In this document: one piece after another, positions 22,725-62,012 of the stretch
Layout: each line of letters opens with the position of its first letter
Numbering within the stretch: the first letter of the stretch is position 1
From: Gonocerus acuteangulatus
Taxonomy: Eukaryota; Arthropoda; Insecta; Hemiptera; Coreidae
NCBI GenBank assembly: GCA_946811695.1
Contig: OX328123.1
Location: forward strand, 39,156,054-39,220,053
DNA: 64,000 nucleotides
Reading direction: 5' to 3'
The notes under the pieces: generated by a model
The model's database searches: none
Told to the model about the DNA's origin: nothing
The model's input: the letters and a program-made list of their open reading frames with translations, nothing else
Translations under genes and position numbers: made by a program

Positions 22725-23376
22725 ATATATATATATAAACACATTTAGTTTAGGGCTGAAAGAGTCATCATGATCCATTGAAATTTTAACAAACTAGGAA
22801 GGAGAAAGGCAAGGAACTATTTTGATAAAAGTTACAATTCCAATGAATACATAAAAATTTTATTTTCTAATGAATACAATTTTTTTTGTTTTTCTTTTTT
22901 TTTTACAAATATAAAATTACCCTTATGTTCAGTCATCATGAAGTTCTTTATGGTTTTACATTTACAAGAATTAAAAATATCTAACACTTCATCCGTAAGT
23001 TCAGAGAAAAGAACAAAAGTTGCCAAAAAAATAATTATCTACAAATCTTGGTCTAAATAGTATTTTCGTGGTCTCTTACAATATCAAAGGAATGCGTAAG
23101 TAATTCAGGGTGTATTAATTCTTTAAACCCCTTTCCTACATTAGCCAGGTTGGAAAGTGTAATTGTTATAATGTTTAAATAAATGTGGCATGAAGAACTA
23201 TGAGGACGTGAAATATGCATGTCCAAATAAGTTGATTGTACGAACATAATACGAAAAAATACTCTTGTAGTTGATTATATGTTTGCATTGCTGCAATTCT
23301 GGACTTCACAAGGTGACATTCTATGAAAGTATTAAGATTATGCAGGATGTACAATGATGAATGCTGTAGATAACAA

Positions 23377-23632
23377 CATGGGCTTAAATAAGGGGGAATG
23401 AGGGGGCTGCAGACCTTCCCCCCCAAAATTTTGATTTCATCGGTAAAAATGTATCCAAACTATTAAAAATAAAATAAATAAGATCACTTAGTTCAGAAAA
23501 AAATATTCTTTTTGTTGGTGTAATAGTGTTTTAGTTTGCTAACTATTCCAAATTCTAGATTGTTAGTATTTCATACGCCGGAAGTGCTCTCAGCCCCCTC
23601 TCCCCCAAAATTATTTCCTATAAACGCCCATG
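23377..23632. mobile_element. MITE of the CATGGGC family, copy 2, with 8-bp TSD
   Basis: Starts CATGGGCTTAAATAAGGGG and ends CCTATAAACGCCCATG. GATAACAA is duplicated at 23369-23376 and 23633-23640. An 8-bp duplication points to a hAT-like superfamily. It lies just past the probable TRMT11 poly(A) site. Confidence 0.85.
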
Positions 23633-23730
23633 GATAACAAGTTTAACAACTAGAATTTTGCTCAATGCCATTAATCGTAATATCCAAATCTTTGATACAA
23701 TGTAAATTAATAATTTTTCAAATTCTATGG

Positions 23731-23736
23731 TTTATT
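23731..23736 (-). promoter_or_regulatory. Probable poly(A) signal of TRMT11
   Basis: TTTATT on the plus strand is AATAAA on the minus strand, about 72 bases beyond the TRMT11 stop. Confidence 0.5.
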
Positions 23737-23807
23737 TTTTTTAATATAAGACCTGGATTAAAATTGTGAGGAACTTTGTTATTCAAGTACTAAATATTCA
23801 CTTCACA

Positions 23808-50264
<26,457 letters not shown>

Positions 50265-50519
50265 CTTTTCATGTTAGTGTCAATTATCATTCACGCGTTT
50301 TATTTAATTACTTTATGAAAACTTCGATTTTCATTACATTTATCTAGTGTACTCATCAATCCGTGTGTTGTTTTCAATAACACATGGAGCCACAACATGC
50401 TGGTCTATACCTCTGTTCGGTCGTTCAAAAAAGATCAAAACAAAGAGGTCAAAGCCATAATTTTCAAAATTGTTAAAAATGTACCGTTAGATAACAATAA
50501 TTGTAAAAGAAAAATCGGT

Positions 50520-51075
50520 AAATGTCAAGGAGCGTGGTCTCCACGCCGATTCTTTTGAAACTTTGCACTATAACGTATTTTGATGCACTAAACACGAATC
50601 CGTTAAAAAAAAAGGTCGCTTTTCACTAGGAAAGAATTTATGAAACACTAAAGTTCACTGTTATGGAGGTTATAAAAGACGGGTTAACGGCGAATTTGTA
50701 AACACGCGCATGCGCAATAGTCCTTAATGACGAAGTGTAATTGAAATTTAGACTCACCTTGTGGTAGCTGACTTGGTCGTAAATTGTCGCTTTTGGGCAT
50801 ATTCGCTGTGCGTTTCCGCTCGCTCCGCTCGCTCAAGAAAACATCAAAACCCCTAGTCAATCCAACTCGCAGAAATGAAAAGAATTCTATGGCCCAAAAG
50901 TCGTCCAAGGCAGTCTTCCCTAACCTTCATAACAGTGAACTTAAATGTTTCATAACTTCTTTCCTAGTGAAAAGCGACCTTTTTTTTTAACGGATTCGTG
51001 TTTAGTGCATCAAAATACGTAATAGTGCAAAGTTTCAAAAGAATCGGCGTGGAGACCACGCTCCTTGACATTTAC
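50520..51075. repeat. Inverted repeat inserted upstream of TRMT11 exon 1
   Basis: 50521-50670 and 50925-51075 are inverted copies (AGCGTGGTCTCCACGCCGAT; TGCACTAAACACGAATCCGT) around about 255 bases. The same unit, more diverged, recurs at 51180-51300, 52690-52815 and 53215-53310. Confidence 0.85.
50706..50715. promoter_or_regulatory. NRF1/EWG-type motif 1
   Basis: GCGCATGCGC, the palindromic binding word of NRF1 and its insect counterpart Erect wing, about 440 bases upstream of the TRMT11 ATG. Confidence 0.55.
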
Positions 51076-51339
51076 CGAAAAATCTTTTTGTGAATTCAAT
51101 TAAAAAATTGTAAACAAATATATTATTCTTAAACTTTTGAAATAAAGGTAAAAATGAAGTTTCACGCCCTCAAAACCGATTTCTTTCAAATTTTGTACAA
51201 TAACGTATTTTGATGCACTAAACACGAATACGTTAAAAAAAAAAAAACTTCGCATTTAACTACGAAAAAAGTAATAAGCACTAAAGTTCACTGTTAAGAA
51301 GGTTATAAAACTAGGCGTCAACAGCTTATTTGTAAACAC

Positions 51340-51349
51340 GCGCATGCGC
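51340..51349. promoter_or_regulatory. NRF1/EWG-type motif 2
   Basis: GCGCATGCGC in the left arm of the inverted duplication, 1.08 kb upstream of the TRMT11 ATG. Confidence 0.5.
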
Positions 51350-52315
51350 AGATATGTAACATTGGGACACAAAGAACCCTCATTTGAAATGTTCAGAAAC
51401 CATTTATTCAAAAATATTGTTAATTTTAAGGGCATCCTCACCCGTCGTCACCTGTCGCTGAAGGGCATACGTGCTATGCGTTTCCGCTCGCTCAAGAAGA
51501 TAACAAACCCCCAGTCAATCCAACTCGCTAAAATTAATAGAATTCATGATGATTAGATAGTTAGTTGGTAATTAAGTAACCATTGTGAAAGTGTCTAAGG
51601 AAAAAGGAATCTGCTGGGGTATCTATATGTTGTTTGTCAGTTTTGTAGTTTATATTGTTTTTGTTTGTGTACACATAAACTTAAACCAAAAGACTACAGA
51701 TCTCGGAATGTGTACACATAAACTTAAACAAAAACAATATAAACTACAAAACTGACAAACAAGGAATTTCTCCTATGTACGCTAATATTTTCCAAAAACT
51801 CTCCCGACTTCCCACCTAGATTTTTCCCATGCCCCTTGGGCATCCTTCCATTAACACCTTTTTCTCCTTTCCTCTCATAAACATGCCTTTTGATCCTTAC
51901 CGACCTTTCTCCCACCAGCTGCTGTTTTCAGTTACATATACCCCAGTAGATTCCTTTTTCCTTAGACACTTTCACAATGGTTACTTAATTGCCAACCTTG
52001 GTCTTCCTCTACCGCTCGGCATTTCCATTGGTATGTAGTATCTTATTTCTTTGTAAAATTAATTAATGTTACTATTAGCTACTATATTTGTCATTGGTAT
52101 GTAGTTTCTTATTTCTTTGTAAAATCAATTAATGTTACTAATTACTATTAAAATCAATTATTATACCTATTTATTTTTTTCATTCTACTCATTCTAAGAA
52201 TTTAAGACGATATGTTCTTTTATAAGTTAATTGTATTTATAGTTCTGTTACCTATCACAATTATAAACTTATTTTTTTTTTGTTTCTGTATTAATTTCTT
52301 TTTTTGTCATTTTAG

Positions 52316-52349
52316 CTGACGAAGGCTATCAATGAGTAGCCGAAACGTC
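52316..52349 (+). ncRNA. Hammerhead-ribozyme-like motif (Penelope-type)
   Basis: CTGACGA (fits CUGANGA), then a stem GGCTA/TAGCC around a loop, then GAAAC and GTC. This is the order of hammerhead core boxes known from Penelope-like retroelements, where stem III is minimal. Related copies at 37573-37605 (minus) and 13080-13110 have core changes. Activity is not shown. Confidence 0.45.
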
Positions 52350-52646
52350 CGAAATATAGATTTTTAAAACAAAATCATATTGAGGTTTATTTAGCCGAAT
52401 CCCAACCATTCCATCTTTACTTATCACCTCGACGGCTATCCAATCATCAAGAATTCTATTAATTTTAGCGAGTTGGATTGACTGGGGTTTTGTTATCTTC
52501 TTGAGCGAGCGGAAACGCATAGCACGTATGCCCTTCAGTGACAGGTGACGACGGGTGAGGATGCCCTTAAAATTAACAATATTTTTGAATAAATGGTTTC
52601 TGAACATTTCAAATGAGAGTTCTCTGTTTCCCAATGTTACATATCT

Positions 52647-52656
52647 GCGCATGCGC
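52647..52656. promoter_or_regulatory. NRF1/EWG-type motif 3
   Basis: GCGCATGCGC in the right arm, only 188 bases before the duplicated exon 1 ATG (52844). Confidence 0.5.
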
Positions 52657-52843
52657 GTGTTTACAAATAAGCTGTTGACGCCTAGTTTTATAACCTTCTT
52701 AACAGTGAACTTTAGTGCTTATTACTTCTTTCGTAGTTAAATGCGAAGTTTTTTTTTTTAACGTATTCGTGTTTAGTGCATCAAAATACGTTATTGTACA
52801 AAATTTGAAACGCGTGAATGATAATTGACACTAACATGAAAAG

Positions 52844-53054
52844 ATGACCAGTAATTTAAAAAAATACCTTTTCTGGTTTGCAAATGAACATTTGGATTTT
52901 AGATTTAATGTATGCTCTAATAAACCGATATGTCAGCTATGCAAAGTCTTGTGATTTTATTTATGTATTTTCCATTTTTATTTTTTAGGAAATCCGTTCA
53001 ATTGCATTATTATTGAATGTTTTTATAAAATGGACTGATACTCCTACTAAGGAT
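52844..53054 (+). pseudogene. Duplicated TRMT11 exons 1 and 2 (opposite strand)
   Basis: 52844-52909 and 52989-53054 repeat both exons with ATG, GTATGC donor, TTTTTTAG acceptor and GTAAGT donor intact. Only one coding difference was noticed (CGC to CGT, both Arg). Homology ends near 53105; exons 3 to 10 are not repeated, so this copy cannot make the enzyme. Confidence 0.93.
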
Positions 53055-53489
53055 GTAAGTAAATAAACAAGGATGAGCTTTAAATTACCATTCTCTAAGA
53101 AAAAACAAAATCATATTGAGGTTTATTTAGCCGAATCCCAACCATTCCATCTTTACTAATTAATAGAATTCTATTAATTATTCTATTAACTTTATTGCTT
53201 AATAACTTTTTTACTAGTTAAATGCGAAGGTTTTTTTTAACGTATTCGTGTTTAGTACATCAAGATACGTTATTGTACAAAATTTGAAATCGGCTTTGAG
53301 GGCGTGAAACTTCATTTTTACGGAAAGAAATTCTCTAATCTCTTTGGATATCGATTATATCATTATAGTTGAGTTAGTAGGGAGTATAACGAAAAACGTT
53401 TAAGCCTATAATCGGCCATTTTAGTGTGACCAGTAGCGCTAGAAAAGGAGAATTTTCGAATATGTAAACAAACAATGGAATTAAATGAA

Positions 53490-53536
53490 TATATATATAT
53501 ATATATATATATATTCGTATTAATTTATATTTATAA

Positions 53537-53587
<51 letters not shown>

Positions 53588-53619
53588 TATATTCGTATTA
53601 ATTTATATTTATAAATATG

Positions 53620-53651
<32 letters not shown>

Positions 53652-53652
53652 C
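53490..53652. repeat. (TA)n/(TG)n microsatellite with duplicated spacer
   Basis: Two TA runs, each with TTCGTATTAATTTATATTTA beside it, followed by (TG)n. Confidence 0.9.
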
Positions 53653-53967
53653 GTGTAAATATTCGTTTAAGTTCATTGTTTTTTTATTGTTAGGGCTTAA
53701 GGCGTATCAACCTTTGAGGTCATTAACGTCAGCAAAGTTTTATAGTTTTAGCCAAAACTAAAATATCATGTTTGCCGGAATAGTCTGAGCTGTAACTGTT
53801 TTGAAGTCAGTCTGTAGATAAAATAGACAATGTTACGAGGGAAAGGGAGCGTGATAGGCACAGAGAGGCAACCATGGGGATTCAAAGAAGGCAGGCACCA
53901 AAAGGCTTCTCCTTACCTTTCTGCTTTACCTAGCAACTATCATTTCTGTGTTTGTTCTTTGGGTTCA

Positions 53968-54200
53968 CCCATGGGCGTATATAAGGGGGGGGGGGCTGAG
54001 GGGGCTGCAGCCCCTCCCCGAAATTTTCATTTGGTAGTAAAAATGTGTCATAAAAACCTTAAAAATAAATTAAATAAGATCATTTAATTAATAAAAAATA
54101 GTTTATTTTAGGCCTAATAGCGTTTTAGTTGCCTAAAACTATTCCAAGTTCTATTTTATTCATATTCCATGCCCCGGAAATGGTCTCACCCCCCTCCCTC
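53968..54200. mobile_element. MITE of the CATGGGC family, copy 3
   Basis: CATGGGCGTATATAAGGGGG start with the shared interior (AAATGTGTCATAAAA, AAATAAGATCATTTA, TAGCGTTTTAGTTG). The right end is degraded. Confidence 0.75.
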
Positions 54201-54227
54201 GTGTCACCTTTCGCTTCACGTAATTTA

Positions 54228-54990
54228 TTAGAAGTTGCCTGCCGCCAGGTTATTTCCCAATGAGCTTTGACCTTCATTTGATCTAAGACTTGAAGACATT
54301 TTGTGGCACCATTGCAAATTCAGTGCTGTCAGTGTTGGCTTCTTTTGCGGCTTTGTCAGCCTCTTTGTTTCCAGGAATAGCGTAATGGCTTGGATGTCTG
54401 GAGAAGGTTTTTGAAATTGCAAGGAGAGAGGAAAAGGAATCCCAAACCTTGTGAAACATCCTCTGATGGTGTAACTATTCTCAAGGCCTTGTAAATCGCA
54501 AATAATTTTGCTGAGAAAACCGAACAAATAGAATTTAATTTGAACCTATATGATTGTCCGTTGGCAACAAAAGGTGCACCAAACTCTCCCCTGAGTTTAG
54601 CTCCATCAGTGTAGACTTTTATTGCCAAACCATGCATTTCAGCTATTATTCTGTATTCTGAGCAAAATAGTTTTGAATTTTTTAAAATTTTGTAAGGGTT
54701 ACGTTTATTTTAGGAGGAATCATCATCCAAGGTTCCTTTGCAGGAATTTCAGCTTTGAGGATGGAGGGGGCCCTTAAATTGTAAGAATGTAGGAGTTCTA
54801 TATATGAAAGGTATCTTTTTAACATTTCTAAAAATAGGTGTTAGCGGAGCATTGATATAATTAAGTAAAGGGTGGTTTGGTAATAAATGGACAGAACTGT
54901 ACACGTGAAGGTCAAAAAGATAAATAAACGTAGAAAAACTCTGTAGGTTTTTGAGGTCCCTGAGTCCTAATTCACAGTTTGTTTAACTCC
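54228..54990 (-). pseudogene. LINE ORF2 C-terminal part with RNase H domain
   Basis: Minus strand has AIKVYTDGAKLRGEFGAPFV (RNase H first Asp in YTDGS/A), FSAKLFAIYKALRIV (Glu lost or shifted) and later EADKAAKEA-like remnants. Upstream sequence (about 54985-54650) matches the RT-RNase H linker. Multiple frame changes. Jockey/I/R1 group. Confidence 0.7.
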
Positions 54991-55322
54991 CATTGCCTTC
55001 CAGAAAGTGAATTTTTGAATGCATTTTTTCAGATTTTGTGTACTTTTGTTCTCTATTTTACCTTCAAATTACCTCTAGAAAAAAGCGTAAGGTCAAACAA
55101 ACCACGGGTTCAGACTCAGGAGCCTCAAAAACATTTATGAATGATTTTTTTCAGCTCTGTCCTAGGTTTTTTTTTCTTTTTTTTGACCTTCAAATGTCCT
55201 TGAATCTAATGTAATGAAGATTTAATCAGCGGCCCCAAAGACCACACCGTTCCGAGTGTTTTTTAAATCAAATGTTGACCTGTGTAATTGGTGATTGGTC
55301 ACATGTAGAATAAAACTGAATT

Positions 55323-55324
<2 letters not shown>

Positions 55325-55394
<70 letters not shown>
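55325..55394. repeat. (TA)n microsatellite
   Basis: About 35 TA units ending exactly at the left terminus of the next element. Confidence 0.95.
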
Positions 55395-55397
<3 letters not shown>

Positions 55398-56763
55398 GGT
55401 CTACCGATTTTAAATGGCAAAACTTCGGGAGAGTGTGTAGGGGACTGCAAAACTAAGACAAAAGTCCTTTAGAGATTAGCTCGTTTTGGAGAAAATTGCA
55501 AAACAACTTTTCATTTGTTTACTAATTTATTTATATTCCTAATAGAGATAAATTGTCACTGCGAATTGTTTGAATAAATCAATTACTGAAATTCAATCTC
55601 TTAATCTTTCAATGCACAAAACTTCTTTTTTATAAAACAGATTTTTTTTTTTTTTTTTTTTTTTTCTTTTTCTATTTTAGGGCATTGAAAAACTCCTGCC
55701 AATCTGTAATTATTGTATTGAAACAAATATGGTTCCAAGTAATATGGTGGGACATATATGTCCCTCTGATAGGTCTTACTAATTTCTGAGACCCTTCACA
55801 ACCTTGCACAGGTAGAGGATTTAAGTGGGACATATATGTCCCTCTGTGCGTTGAAGGGTTAACATAATCTTGCAGTAATAAATCGCACTCTTTTTGAAGA
55901 AAGTACGGGTAGCGATTATCACCTTTCCAAGTTCCTCTTATTTTACCTGCCGCGGTATTCTTAATGCAGCTTTTGCTCTTTGAACGCTACACAGTGAGAT
56001 GTAAACATTGTTATGCACTACATTCTTTCGCTTGTATACATTTTTGCTCTCTTCTATTATTCCTAAATCAGTTTTCAGTCATTTTGGTGTGAATAGCATC
56101 ATCCATAATGCCGCATAATTTTAAATTTGCTGATATAGGTTTTGTGCTGATTATTAAATAAAAGAGAGCCTAATCGACCAGCTTTTTCATTAATCTTCAA
56201 TAGACTACAAAAAACTGTATCATTCTTACTTTGCAATGAAGGAGACGAATTGCAGGTAACGTTATGAGCAGATTGTGGAAGAAGACATTGTGTTCAATTC
56301 CACTATGACAATCCTGAGAATAGTATCCGAAGAGAATCAGCTGCATTAGGAATATCACAGCAGACAACATGGCGAGCTTTGAAAGGTTATAATCGCCACC
56401 CGTACCATCTCCAAGAAGTGCAGAATTTATAATCCCAAGATTATGTCAGGCATAGCAGGAAGTTTATTCAGTATAAATCAACTTAAGAGAGTGAATCATA
56501 AATGCAGTGCACCAAATATCTCCAGAACAATCGACAAGCATGAGGGCAACATTTTGAGAAATGTCTACATTAAATTCATCATAACACAAATAAAATGTAA
56601 ATAAATAATTAAACAAATGAAAAGTTGTTTTGTGTCTTGTTTTGAGATTTTCTCCAAAACAAAGCAAAAACGGGCAATTTCCTAAAGGACTTTTTATCTT
56701 AGTTTTTTGGTCCCCTACATGCTCCTGAAGTTTTGCCATTTAAATTCAATTCAGGACATCCTG
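55395..56763. mobile_element. Tc1/mariner-like element with ~160-bp TIRs (1369 bp)
   Basis: Starts CAGGGTCTACCGATTTTAAA and ends with GGACATCCTG. About 160 bases at each end are inverted copies (ATGGCAAAACTTC, CAAAACAACTTTTCATTTG). Flanked by TA. Confidence 0.85.
56110..56460 (+). pseudogene. Transposase HTH-linker fragment in the 55395 element
   Basis: Plus strand reads SIRRESAALGISQQTTWRAL, then GYNRHPYHLQEVQNL. This is the RExAxxLGxSxxTVxRxLKxxxxHPYHxQxVQ linker between DUF4817 and the DDE domain of the same transposase family. Stops on both sides. Confidence 0.7.
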
Positions 56764-56786
56764 TATATGAAATATAAATGTGTGCA

Positions 56787-56893
<107 letters not shown>

Positions 56894-56899
56894 TCATGT

Positions 56900-59800
56900 A
56901 TATGAAATATAAATCATTTTAGTTATAAAATGTAGTTTTATTCAACATATGACTGAATGCTTTTTATCTAAACCATCTCAATCTCAATGGCCAACTTACT
57001 CATTTAAAAGTAGTGAACATGGAAAATAAAAGGGGAAAAAACAACACAGAACTGTGATAAATACAATATGTATTATCGACAGAAAATCTTGAACATAATT
57101 TCAATATACTTTTGTTATATAATGTTTTTATACTACAAAGACGAATAGAAAAAATTTACAGTATGTTAATAATTATTATTTTCCTTTACCACTTTTGTAC
57201 AAAAATAAACATATAATTTGAGGAAATAATACAAATTTTTTTACTTGTTTTATTTTATTTAAAAAACTCTTTCCTCTGCCAAACGTCTTTCGCTATGAGG
57301 AATCAAACTGTAGAGCAAATAATTGAGTTTGAGAAAACAAAGTAAATAAGATAAATTAAAAATGTATTTTACCAATCTTGAAACTTGTTTTTAAAAAACA
57401 TCTATGCACATTACAGAAAAGTATTATAATTATTTACAAGGAATCATTGATTTTAGCAAAAGTAATAATAGAATATATGGACAAAAATACACAATAGTTT
57501 ATACCTGAGTTGATTAAAAAAAAAAAAAAAACATTCTAACTATTAGTAGTATAGTTCTACATATATGTACTAGGCTGCTCTTGATTTTATGAATTTCAAA
57601 ATAAATGTATTACTTACTAATAATATACAGTTAAAAGGAAACAGTAATGCCTTGATTGGCAAGGAAGTCCATAGGCAAGGACAAAATAAATAGGTAATGA
57701 CATAATTTAAATATATACACTGTTATAAAATATATTTATTTATTAACTAATAATAAAAAAAAAAAATCTAATAAAGAAAGTTTCAAAAGTCAACCCAAAA
57801 CAGGGAAAAATATTTACTATGAGGTAGATAAAAACAAAGGGACTCGCTTCCCAGTGACATCATTGTACTATGTGACTACGGCAGTAGCCGATAATGAAAA
57901 ATAACTTAAAAATATAAGATAAGGAGCTACTGTGATGTTTTTTTCTACTGAGCATGCACACAAATTATTTCAAGTAAGCAAATGATGTCTTTAGTAAAGA
58001 CAGATATTATGATAAATTTATTAACGTACTTAGAAAAGGCACCTTTTTTTTAATTTTTTAATTTTTTTAAATTATTTAGCCGCATTATAATTTTTTTTAA
58101 ATTTTGTATACTGCTTACCTACATACTAATTCTTGCTGAATTAAAGGCCATGTAATTCGTGTGTAATTTTTTTTAATTGATAAATATATGGGTAAAATTA
58201 ATACTTGGAAGTTATGCAAGCAAAACAAATTTTCTGTGGTGTCGTTAAACTGGCTAATAAGTTAATTATTCGCTAGATGTAGATATAAAATAAAAAAAAT
58301 AAAATAAAATAAAATAAAAAAAAAACATGAGCAAAGCCATGCCATATGAATTCACACAAACAAGGATTCTCACTAAATACCACCAATTCACTCAAATTCT
58401 AAGTCTTACATACTAAAGGTCCAACCGGTCCACCCATTGTGCATTTATATACATCTATATTTTTGCATGAAGTTAACAATACCTGGCATATGATTTCGAG
58501 TTAATGCAAAATGAGCAATTTGCATTACACTAAATATAAAGATAGGCTAAATATACATATTTATTTCGATATTATAGTAATATAAGTTTATACATAATAT
58601 ATATAAAACAGATTTAAGGCATTTTGTGCAAGCAGTCACTAGTAAACATTTCATTTACCTCTAATTGCAGGACTACATCTATTTATCCCCTGTCAACGTA
58701 TGTTTCATTCTTTTTTAAGTTAATGAACACATTTTTTCCCCCAATTGAACGACATTAATGTAAATAAATAGTTTACTACCGTGCTTAAATTTATCAATAA
58801 AGCAAGCAATGAGCAATTAGAGAAAGTCTTGAAAAACAAAGGCGTTGCTGAGGTATTCATTGGCACTTCAACCCTTTGACTGGGTAATCAAACGAAATAT
58901 CACAAAAAAAGCTACTGAAGCAAAAAACTTTTCGAATCGTTTATAAGTATAAATAATAAGAAACGGTTATCGAAAAGGTTGCTTTTGAATTTTATAAACT
59001 CATTATAATTAGATAAAAAACTTAGATGAAGTTGAAAACCCACGTTTTTTTTTATGTTACACAAATTTGTGCAGTTCTGTTGTGACACATTGTGCTAAGG
59101 CAAATATGAGTGAGATAACTTACACTAACACAAAAATACCTTAGTCTAGGAATAAATCTCCTAATTTTTTTTTTTTTTTTTTTTTTTGTTACAATTGAAG
59201 AGGTGTCCTGAATATCCCTGAAACTTTATAGGCCGTGTATTATAATAGTATTAATTTTTCCAAATAATTCTGTTATTCAGGGGAAGCACCATTCTATCTT
59301 TCTCTACATTTTTTTAATAATATATTTAATATATATCTCCAGCTCATTAATAGAGTATCCACACTTGTTTACCTAATCTTCCCTCATATCTTGTTAAAAT
59401 CACAAGGCTTAATTTACAATATATTTACAGATCTATGGGTGAACCGTTCAGACATCCCTGAGTTCTTCGCAATAGCGAATGCTTGAGGTAGTTTGGGAGA
59501 AGAGTGATTATGTCACAATTCTCAAAACTGACAATTTACTTGCCTTAAAACTAATTCTAAGAGTACTAATCTAAATAATCTAAAATTCAGTTTAACCGAG
59601 TCAATAAAGGAGATGTACAGAAATTACACGTGAACATATACATCCACAACCAGTAATTTACTAGGGTACTTTGGGATCTCAAAAATTTACATGAAGACTT
59701 TTAAGCTTAAAATGTATACTACATTTGAAATATAGTACTTGGGTTAATAAAATTAAACTTAATAAAATTAAAGCAAAACTGTTCATGCTGCCATTCATAG

Positions 59801-61981
59801 GTTTAAGAGAATTTTAAAACATAGTAGGCTACATTCTATGTAAATAGAACTTAAATGTAGAAGAGTATCATTGAACATAAAAATATAAGTATAATCTGTT
59901 ACAAGTAAGAGGTAGAATTTACCCAGGAAAAAAAAAAAATAAAAAATGGAATTTTATGTACACATAATTTTTCTGATCACAGATTTGGAGATTCGACAAG
60001 CAACAGAGGTAACAAGTAGCATAATCTTGAGGTATAATGACAAATTTTGCATTGACCATGTTTTTTTACAAAGCTGTTACAACACAAAAAAAGAGAAAGA
60101 AAATAATTAAAGAAACAAGTAAAGCAAAATATCATCACTCAACCTCACGCTATGATGCCAACAACTATAAACAGCAAAGAGAATAAAACCATTCTTTAAT
60201 TTCATCAACCAAGATAGAGATAGAAGGTCTTCAATAGAAATAAAACCTTCCTGTGAAAACGTAATTTTTTTTTACTCAGCATTTCAGTTTTGACTGTAAG
60301 CTTTCATAAAGGCTTAACTTTTATTAAATGCTTTTATAACTAATATGAAGAGAAGGGGATTTAACTTGCATAGAAGTTTCTATAGGAGTATTTAGCACCA
60401 GAAAAAATGTTCTACTCCATTTTCCTTGCTCTGATGTTAATTGAATCTGAAACTCTTATAACATAATTGGCTTATTGAAATTATTCGAAAACTTTTTTCA
60501 AAATATCTTTTAGTACAACAAATCAGTACCAACTATTTCCATCTTGGTATTACCAAGGGTATTTAATGCCATATAGATTTACTAAAAATGAGGACCCTAC
60601 TAAAATCAGCTATTAAAATTAAAAGGATAACGAATTTTATTGTTGGAACATATGTTTCATCTTTTAAACAAAATGTCTTAATGTAAATAATAATTAAAAT
60701 ATAATATAGAGGAAAGTAAATGAATGGAAAACAAATACCACCAACGCTACATTTTTTCCCCTAAGAAGTAAAAAAGAGCAGGACAAAAGGAAACAGGCAG
60801 ATTGGAAAAATAGAACGACAAAATAATACCCACTAATGATCATCTGAGTTTACCTATCACAAAATGAAATAGAACTAAAAATTAAATAATGATTCCATAA
60901 TCAACTAAATAAAATGAAAATACCTAATTAGAACCAATAAAGTTTATCCTCATAAAGATGTGACCAAATGAATATTTCTGGTTCAAAAAGGGCCAATGTC
61001 AATTTTTCCATGTTTTGTGTTTTTTATGTACTTCCCTTACAATAGTGGCATAAAACCAAATATTTGTACATATATTTGTATAATAATATATAGATGTATA
61101 TTTGGTTTTATGCAAGTATTTTAAGAGAAGAACATAAAAAACACAAAATATGAAAAAAATTGACATTGGCCCTTTTAGAACCAAGCAACAGATTTGTTTT
61201 AAGTACATTTAATAATTATTATACTTTACTCTCAATACACAAAAATAACATCACAAAACAACCCCCTCCATTTTTAATTAAATACTGATTTTTTGTTTTT
61301 TTTTGTTTTTTGTTTTTGTTTAAAAAGAAGACAATATTGATAACTGCACTATAAATATATTCTTAATCTATCAATATACTAAGCAACAAGTAAAATTTAT
61401 ATAAAAAAAATTAGACTGAAAATCCTTATTAATCAACTGCAACGTAGATGCTCCTGTTTTAAGAACAATTATATATAGCACATAATATCTATTATGTGTT
61501 AGGTATAATTCTTGATACATAACACACGATATAGAGAACCTTTGAAAGGACTAGCCAGCTTTTTACATATCTAACGACAATTTAACATAAAAAAAAAAGA
61601 AAGAAAAAAAAAATAAAATGAGAATTTGTATATAATGCATCCAATAAATTTAAAAGGATTATTATTTTGGGGGGGGGGAGGGGGGTATTAAAGGGTAAAT
61701 ATTTTTCTTAATTTTTTTTCCAGAAAATGCCATATTGCTCGAGGAAGGTATCAATCTTTAAATAAAAACTCAACAAAAATTAACTAAACCTTAAGGAAAT
61801 TACTTGCTAACTTTAGAGTTGGATTAGAGGAACATAGTATGAAAGTTTAATCGAATGCTGGATTTTAGAATTTCATAATTTGTTTAAAGCACATTAAGAC
61901 TTAACAAACAACTTATATAAAATTATTGTAAATAGCAGTTTAATTTTTGTTTTGAGCAGGATTATTCAGTCATCAATAAGT

Positions 61982-62012
<31 letters not shown>

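Larger units (their letters stand above)
51130..53110. repeat. Inverted duplication of TRMT11 promoter and first exons
   Basis: 51190-51560 matches 52440-52815 in reverse complement, and 50020-50300 matches 52818-53105. The left side has about 0.9 kb extra (50300-51190). Between the arms, 51560-52440 is unique apart from a short internal inverted repeat around 51650-51760. Confidence 0.88.

Noticed and set aside
51256..52740. Paired 61-107 codon ORFs starting MRMPLKLTIFLNKW or MRRYVTLG
   Set aside because: They are the same promoter-unit DNA read in both arms of the inverted duplication; no family recognised.
52844..53054. A second functional TRMT11 gene
   Set aside because: Only exons 1 and 2 are present; homology ends just after exon 2.
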